A DNA stretch of 51,355 nucleotides, taken from positions 1 through 51,355 of the forward strand of contig CAMHMZ010000016.1 in the NCBI GenBank assembly GCA_946186375.1, given 5' to 3'. Shown in pieces: positions 47,336-51,355 of the stretch. The stretch's first letter is position 1, and every line of letters begins with the position of its first letter. The notes under the pieces are model-generated. The model was not told where the DNA came from. It did not search any database and saw only the letters and a program-made list of their open reading frames with translations. This DNA is from an uncultured Clostridia bacterium (GTDB taxonomy: Bacteria > Bacillota > Clostridia > Oscillospirales > Oscillospiraceae). A program made the position numbers and the translations under genes.

Positions 47336-47884
47336 ATGAAAGCAAAAGATATAGCACTTTACATTGCAATTGGTTTAGGTGGATTGGCAATCATTTCGAT
47401 ATTCGTGCCAATCAATCAAGGTGTATTAGTTGGCCTTTCACTCTCGACATTATTGTTTACGATTGCCCAGGCACTTGAATCCCAACTTGCTTACTTAGAT
47501 GAGGATATGCAGGCAGCGATGGAAGTTGCTAACAAGGCTGGAATGCTAAATATCGGCGAGAAAAACATGCTATTATTTAAAACCTATTTAAAGTATGATA
47601 CTTCAGATAGGAAAAAAGAGCACCTGCGAAAAACTATTACTGCGCTAAATAGTATAGCCTTTGTAATTATGTTTGCAGGGTTTGTTGTTCCGCTTAATAT
47701 CGGTGCAAGAATCAGTTCGGCAATTACAGTTACATCTACGGGATTACTGTTTCTAAGCCTTTGGTTTGTTGAAAAACAGAGAAGGCGGAAAGAGCAGTGG
47801 AACGAGGTGCTTATGCTGAGCCTAATGATGCAACAACCGAATGATCAAAGCAATGAAACTGCAGATGAAACAATATCATGGTAG
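47336..47884 (+). CDS. Four-helix membrane protein of unknown function (182 aa)
   Basis: The ATG at 47336 follows AAAGGGCAGAG at fair distance. The product has four likely membrane helices: IALYIAIGLGGLAIISIFV (6-24), VLVGLSLSTLLFTIAQALES (29-48), FVIMFAGFVVPL (near 113-124) and AITVTSTGLLFLSLWFV (near 131-148). A long soluble helical segment lies between helix 2 and 3, and the C-terminus is polar. This is the general shape of membrane effectors of abortive-infection systems, but no family can be named. It occupies the position that TIR holds in island 1. AT-rich. Confidence 0.65.
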   Translation: MKAKDIALYIAIGLGGLAIISIFVPINQGVLVGLSLSTLLFTIAQALESQLAYLDEDMQAAMEVANKAGMLNIGEKNMLLFKTYLKYDTSDRKKEHLRKTITALNSIAFVIMFAGFVVPLNIGARISSAITVTSTGLLFLSLWFVEKQRRRKEQWNEVLMLSLMMQQPNDQSNETADETISW

Positions 47885-48002
47885 TAATAGGACGGTATAT
47901 GAGGACTTGCTTATTCATTAATGCTAAGACCTAAGAGACGTGATAGTTCTATTCTACTGAAACTCGAAATGCTCGTTGACATGACGGAGGAAAAAGAAAA
48001 AG

Positions 48003-48215
48003 CCGACGCTTGAATGGATCGGAAAAGATAAAGTCATCAATCATCATCTGGATGTTCCGTACCGGGTGCTGGAGCGGAAGTACAGCTATGATGAGGCCGG
48101 GCAGCATGACGAGGATAACGGCAGCGAGAACATGATCATCCACGGGGATAACCTCGACGCGCTGAAATCTCTGCTACCCCGCTATAAAGGCTGGGGCAAG
48201 TGTATCTATATCGAT
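48003..48215 (+). pseudogene. 5' fragment of type III mod, second copy
   Basis: These 213 nt align without gaps to 2791-3003 of the intact mod gene. The first 98 nt are identical; after that mismatches are frequent. The intact ATG is missing: in frame, a stop lies just before CGGAGGAAAAAG and then PTLEWIGK follows without a start codon. Homology ends exactly after the codons for YID of the catalytic YIDPPYNTG, after which the frame reads on a few codons of unrelated sequence. The fragment cannot be a methyltransferase. Confidence 0.92.
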
Positions 48216-48348
48216 ATAGATACACCGAGATTGATGCAGTTTAATTTTTCTCACTGCTCTTTTGCCGCTTGAGTGGTTAGTTGATGTTTGAGGGGTAAGT
48301 TGTGGAGTTGGGCATCGGCTCAGCTGCTTTTATAGGAGGTGTTTGTGC

Positions 48349-48716
48349 ATGTCTGGAGGAACAAAGCAGCAATTCAAGCAGTTTAGTATTACCTGCGCAG
48401 AAGATGCTTGTCTTGCATTGGGAAACTAATATCCGGAGTGAGTGTCAATCTTGATAAATATATGGAGTATGCGTCTGAGGCAGAATCATTATTAGAAAGC
48501 ATTCAAGAAGACTTTGTTCCCGCTAAAGAATATGACGGTGTTAATGATAAGCTCCTTTATAGGCAACGTGAGATCCTTAAATTTACAGCAGATCATCAAA
48601 GCAGTTCTTTTTCATACATAGATCTACGCAAAATACTGGAGAAAAACAAGTATATCTCATCGCCGCTTTCAGAAGAAGTTATTGCATGTACAAAGAAAGC
48701 AGCACAGCGTAAGTAG
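48349..48716 (+). pseudogene. Small gene with a frameshift, upstream of abiH
   Basis: After ATAGGAGGTG, the ATG at 48349 opens MSGGTKQQFKQFSITCAEDA, ending at a TAA (48428). The next frame, from about 48420, continues ISGVSVNLDKYMEYASEAES and runs open to 48716. The two halves look like one protein of about 120 residues broken near 48415-48428 by an indel in GGGAAACTAAT. The second half is predicted helical, with no known domain. As the gene before abiH it may once have been a partner. A programmed frameshift is possible, but no clear slippery heptamer plus structure is seen. Confidence 0.55.
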
Positions 48717-48788
48717 CAACATATACATGTCTTTTATTTAGTTAAATGAGGTTCAAAAGAATTTGTTCGGCAAGAAAGAGAGAGCTAA

Positions 48789-49943
48789 ATGACAATTACA
48801 TTTTTGGTGGGAAACGGATTTGATATTGCTGCTGGATTAAATACATCTTATAGCGGGTTTTATGAATGGTATAGAAAACAGCCGCCAAGAACCGATGATA
48901 AGCACGGTGCCATTAAGGCCTTTAAAGAAGAAATCGACAATTATATGGACATTAAAGATCCGGAGGAAAGGAAAAAATCTCACTGGGCGGATTTTGAAGT
49001 CGGTTTGGGAAAATATACGGCTAAATTCACCATGGATACGGCAGACGACTTCATCGAACTCTACGAAGATGCCCACGAAGGGATTGTTACATATTTAGAG
49101 AATGAGCGCAGCAAATTTGAGGCGCCTATTTCAGATCCTAAAGTGTTAGACGCTTTTCGCGAGGGCATTCAAAACTTTTATGGAGAGCTTAATCCTACAG
49201 AAATAGGCACATTTTCTCAGCTTTTCCAAAATGACCGTGGAAACAATACCGCTATACAATTTGTTTCTTTTAACTATACGGATAGCTTAGATGTATGTGT
49301 TAAGGAAGTATCCAAGCAATCGCTTTCCACTTGGCAATACAATGGATCGGCACATGCCATGTCTGTGACCCCCTCTGTCATCCATGCCCATGGAATGATA
49401 AATCATTATCCAATTCTTGGCGTGTTCGACGAATCTCAAATTGAGAACAAAGATCTACTTGCGCATCCAGGCTTTGCGGAAGTTATGATAAAGTCTCAAG
49501 GCATCCGCGCCATGGGTGAATACTGGTACAGTGAAACAGAAAAGTCTATTAATAACAGCAAAGTTGTATGCGTTTGGGGAATGTCTCTCGGTGAAACGGA
49601 TGCATATTGGTGGAAGAAGATTATAACATGGCTTAAAGAGGTCGCTGATCGGCATCTGGTTGTTTTCTGGCACACTAAAAATCCGCCAAATCAGATATCT
49701 ATTTTTCGCTCTATTCGGGGCAAGCGGGACGTCGTAAACCTGTTAGCTTCCTTTTCAAATCTTTCTGAGGATGAGATAAATACCATAAAGAATCGTATTC
49801 ACGTTGTTTTCAATACAGAGCGTGTTTTGCGGATTTCCTTTTCCAAGGTAGCACCGAAAGCGCTCCCTGACTCGGGGACGCTTGCCGCTATGAAAGAAAT
49901 AGTGGATGAAATGATGACTGAAGGTCAATTGACCACGGTATAA
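48789..49943 (+). CDS. AbiH family abortive-infection protein
   Basis: This 384-residue protein matches AbiH (PF14253-type). The N-terminus ITFLVGNGFDIAAGLNTSYS (2-21) is the family signature. Conserved segments are SHWADFEVGLGKY (near 64-76), FVSFNYTDSLDVC (near 158-170), VIHAHGMINHYPILGVFDES (near 197-216) and VCVWGMSLGETDAYWWKKI (near 259-277). AbiH was described in lactococci as a phage-abortive system with unknown chemistry; the His-rich and Asp residues suggest hydrolase activity. AGAGAG precedes the ATG at short distance. It is the last clear defence gene before the sigma factor genes. Confidence 0.9.
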   Translation: MTITFLVGNGFDIAAGLNTSYSGFYEWYRKQPPRTDDKHGAIKAFKEEIDNYMDIKDPEERKKSHWADFEVGLGKYTAKFTMDTADDFIELYEDAHEGIVTYLENERSKFEAPISDPKVLDAFREGIQNFYGELNPTEIGTFSQLFQNDRGNNTAIQFVSFNYTDSLDVCVKEVSKQSLSTWQYNGSAHAMSVTPSVIHAHGMINHYPILGVFDESQIENKDLLAHPGFAEVMIKSQGIRAMGEYWYSETEKSINNSKVVCVWGMSLGETDAYWWKKIITWLKEVADRHLVVFWHTKNPPNQISIFRSIRGKRDVVNLLASFSNLSEDEINTIKNRIHVVFNTERVLRISFSKVAPKALPDSGTLAAMKEIVDEMMTEGQLTTV

Positions 49944-50194
49944 CAACCGGGGGCTCAAGTAAAGTATTCCTTTTTCTTAGTTTTAGCAACGCCTTCACAG
50001 TCAGAAGCCACACCACCCCCGATGGCGCGTAGCTTGCCGTGATGCAGAACGGTAAGGGGCCTTTTGCTTATGTTTATCTGGAGAACTCCTTTGCTACGCT
50101 GCATATCTCGCAGATCGCTGGTATGAGCGACATGGATTGATATGGTTGCTTTCAGCATCATCTGGCAAAAACAATGCAATAGTACTCGACCACA

Positions 50195-50225
50195 AGTCCG
50201 CCGTTCCCAACCTGAACGGCGGACT
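50195..50225. terminator. Hairpin after abiH region
   Basis: A perfect 12-bp stem AGTCCGCCGTTC / GAACGGCGGACT with a 7-nt loop. The T-run is poor (CTGATTATTT), so it may be a weak terminator. Confidence 0.55.
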
Positions 50226-50244
50226 CTGATTATTTACGCCTATA

Positions 50245-50253
50245 TGCTATAAT
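50245..50253 (+). promoter_or_regulatory. Extended -10 promoter of the sigma-factor operon
   Basis: TGCTATAAT (50245-50253) is an extended -10 element. No good -35 is present at 17 bp upstream, which fits an extended -10 promoter. It gives a leader of about 80 nt. Confidence 0.6.
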
Positions 50254-50337
50254 GAAAAAAACATTTTTGCATCCGTGTCACTTTGCTCAAAAAATGGATT
50301 TATATGAGTGAGGGCCATTAAACAAAGGAGACGAGGT

Positions 50338-50910
50338 ATGAACGACAGAGAAATCGTAAACTTATACTGGCAGCGCTCGGAGCAGGCCATCACGGAAACT
50401 GAGCAAAAGTACGGGCGCTATTGCCATATCATCGCATATAACATTCTGGAAAACAGCGAGGATTCCGAGGAGTGTGTCAACGACACCTGGATGAGTGCCT
50501 GGAACGCCATGCCGGACAAGCGCCCGGAACGGCTCGGTCCCTTCCTTGCCCGGATCACACGCAACTTCGCCCTGACCAAGATCGTCCGCCGCACGGCGAA
50601 GAAGCGCGGCGGCGGTGAGGCAGAGCTTGCGCTGGAGGAGCTGGACGAGTGCCTTTCCTCCGGTTACGATCTGGAAAAAGAGATCGAAGATCGGGAGCTC
50701 AGCCGCGCCCTTGACGCATTTATCGGCAATCTCCCGGAAAAAGAACAGCTTGTCTTTGTCAGTCGGTACTGGTTCGTGGCGACGGAACGTGAAATCGCGG
50801 AAAAGCTGGGCATGAGCCGCAGCGGCGTCGCTGCCATGCTGAAACGGACAAGAAGCAAGCTGAAAACCTATCTGATGATGGAGGGCTTATGTACAAGTCG
50901 GAACGAATGA
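50338..50910 (+). CDS. Sigma-70 family (ECF-type) RNA polymerase sigma factor
   Basis: This 190-residue sigma factor starts MNDREIVNLYWQRSEQAITE. Region 2 has YNILENSEDSEECVNDTWMSAWNAM (near 45-65) and the -10-recognition helix; region 4 has LPEKEQLVFVSRYWFVATER followed by EIAEKLGMSRSGVAAMLKRT (near 140-175), a helix-turn-helix. AAAGGAG precedes the ATG. It overlaps the next gene by 22 bp, the usual sigma/anti-sigma coupling. Similar sigma factors in gut Clostridia are followed by DUF4179 membrane proteins. The regulon is unknown. Confidence 0.93.
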   Translation: MNDREIVNLYWQRSEQAITETEQKYGRYCHIIAYNILENSEDSEECVNDTWMSAWNAMPDKRPERLGPFLARITRNFALTKIVRRTAKKRGGGEAELALEELDECLSSGYDLEKEIEDRELSRALDAFIGNLPEKEQLVFVSRYWFVATEREIAEKLGMSRSGVAAMLKRTRSKLKTYLMMEGLCTSRNE

Positions 50911-51355
50911 TGAAAGCCATCGGAGATATTTCCGATGATAAAATCGAAAAGGCCAGCCGTGCGCTGGGCTATCAGAGGACGGAGCGCCGGACGGCCCGCC
51001 CGTCCCTGCGGTTGGGGCGGGTGCTGAGCATTGCCGCGGTGGTTGCTCTGATCCTTGCGCTGGGCGTCACGGCCTATGCGATTTATACGCATTGGTCGCG
51101 CGGCATGGCACAACAGCTCCCCGCCACAGACGCGGAAAAAGAAATGGCCGAACAAAGCGGCCTATCCGACACGGCTCAGACAATCACCGCCACAGCCAAC
51201 GGTGTGACGATTTCCGTGGAGCAAACGATCATTGACAGAGACACCGCCCATATCGCCCTTCGGATCGAAGGCTTCACGCTCCCGGAGGGACAGGTTCCCG
51301 ACATCGGCGGCTGGTCGCTGAGCTTCGACGGAGAACATGCGCCAAACATGACCGG
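50889..51355 (+). CDS. DUF4179-type anti-sigma factor, 3' end beyond window
   Basis: The ATG at 50889 starts inside the sigma gene, with GGAGGG just upstream. The protein begins MYKSERMMKAIGDISDDKIE, a short cytoplasmic part likely to bind the sigma factor. A single membrane helix follows near residues 45-66 (LSIAAVVALILALGVTAYAI). After it comes an extracellular part with TITATANGVTISVEQTIIDR, typical of DUF4179. The frame is open to the window end, so it is partial. It probably holds the sigma factor at the membrane until a signal arrives. Confidence 0.85.
   Translation, partial: MYKSERMMKAIGDISDDKIEKASRALGYQRTERRTARPSLRLGRVLSIAAVVALILALGVTAYAIYTHWSRGMAQQLPATDAEKEMAEQSGLSDTAQTITATANGVTISVEQTIIDRDTAHIALRIEGFTLPEGQVPDIGGWSLSFDGEHAPNMT

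Larger units (their letters stand above)
49944..50337. other. Intergenic region between abiH and the sigma-factor operon
   Basis: A minus-strand frame (50132-49955) reads MQRSKGVLQINISKRPLTVL and GGVASDCEGVAKTKKKEYF; it looks like a short remnant of an unknown gene rather than a shadow, but has no support beyond this. The hairpin at 50195-50225 and the promoter at 50245-50253 follow. Confidence 0.35.

Noticed and set aside
49955-50132. Minus-strand frame after abiH as a gene
   Set aside because: The amino-acid order looks partly natural, but there is no ribosome-binding site, recognisable domain or conserved context; left as part of an intergenic note.

Overview
This 51 kb window looks like chromosome from an anaerobic gut Clostridia species, probably Oscillospiraceae/Ruminococcaceae. 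That inference rests on the GC-rich housekeeping core, Firmicute-type promoters and Shine-Dalgarno sequences, a type I-C CRISPR-Cas system, YodL/DUF3846 mobile-element genes and intergenic palindromes of the gut-Clostridia type. No species marker is present, so the taxonomy stays an inference.

Layout. 1-1610: 3' half of tRNA-Gln(CTG), an exact second copy of its 29-nt 3' end 284 bp downstream, an array of small hairpins, and a strong promoter driving a 49-residue protein. 1612-9449: defence island 1, with a DUF4143-ATPase 3' remnant, a coiled-coil TIR protein, type III restriction-modification Mod and Res, a DUF2971 protein and a HEPN/Toprim-like protein. 9509-25427: GC-rich core genes: phosphoesterase, SRAP/YedK, DnaQ-like exonuclease, a broken macrodomain gene, GPH symporter, heterodimeric ABC exporter, NSS symporter, YhhN, LURP-one protein, hydrolase, TetR and a divergent MATE pump, histidine phosphatase and an SDR. 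25501-31674: a type I-C CRISPR array with cas7, cas8c, cas5c and cas3. cas4, cas1, cas2 and the leader are gone; the first codons of cas4 are joined directly to a partial spacer. 31918-34700: HD hydrolase and a large Fe-S protein.

34870-51355 is accessory DNA: a tyrosine-recombinase 3' fragment, an overlapping J-domain/HIRAN gene pair, a complete AT-rich retron (ncRNA, nucleoside-deoxyribosyltransferase-like effector and reverse transcriptase, perhaps with a third gene), a BlaI/BlaR1 unit with no beta-lactamase, mobile-element genes (YodL/DUF3846), an intact DUF4143 ATPase followed by a multi-pass membrane protein and a truncated mod, an AbiH gene, and an ECF-type sigma/anti-sigma pair that runs off the window.

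Two observations tie the window together. First, island 1 and the 45958-48215 segment have the same skeleton (DUF4143 ATPase, one variable gene, mod start) with different variable genes: TIR in one, a membrane protein in the other. The first 98 nt of the two mod copies after the start codon are identical. This suggests cargo exchange between repeated anchor sequences. Second, the retron has a recognisable msr-msd: 10-bp a1/a2 arms, a 10-bp msd base stem and a TTAGC motif, directly upstream of the effector-RT pair. It is the most complete and most testable new system here. All calls come from reading the sequence; no database search or structure prediction was run.
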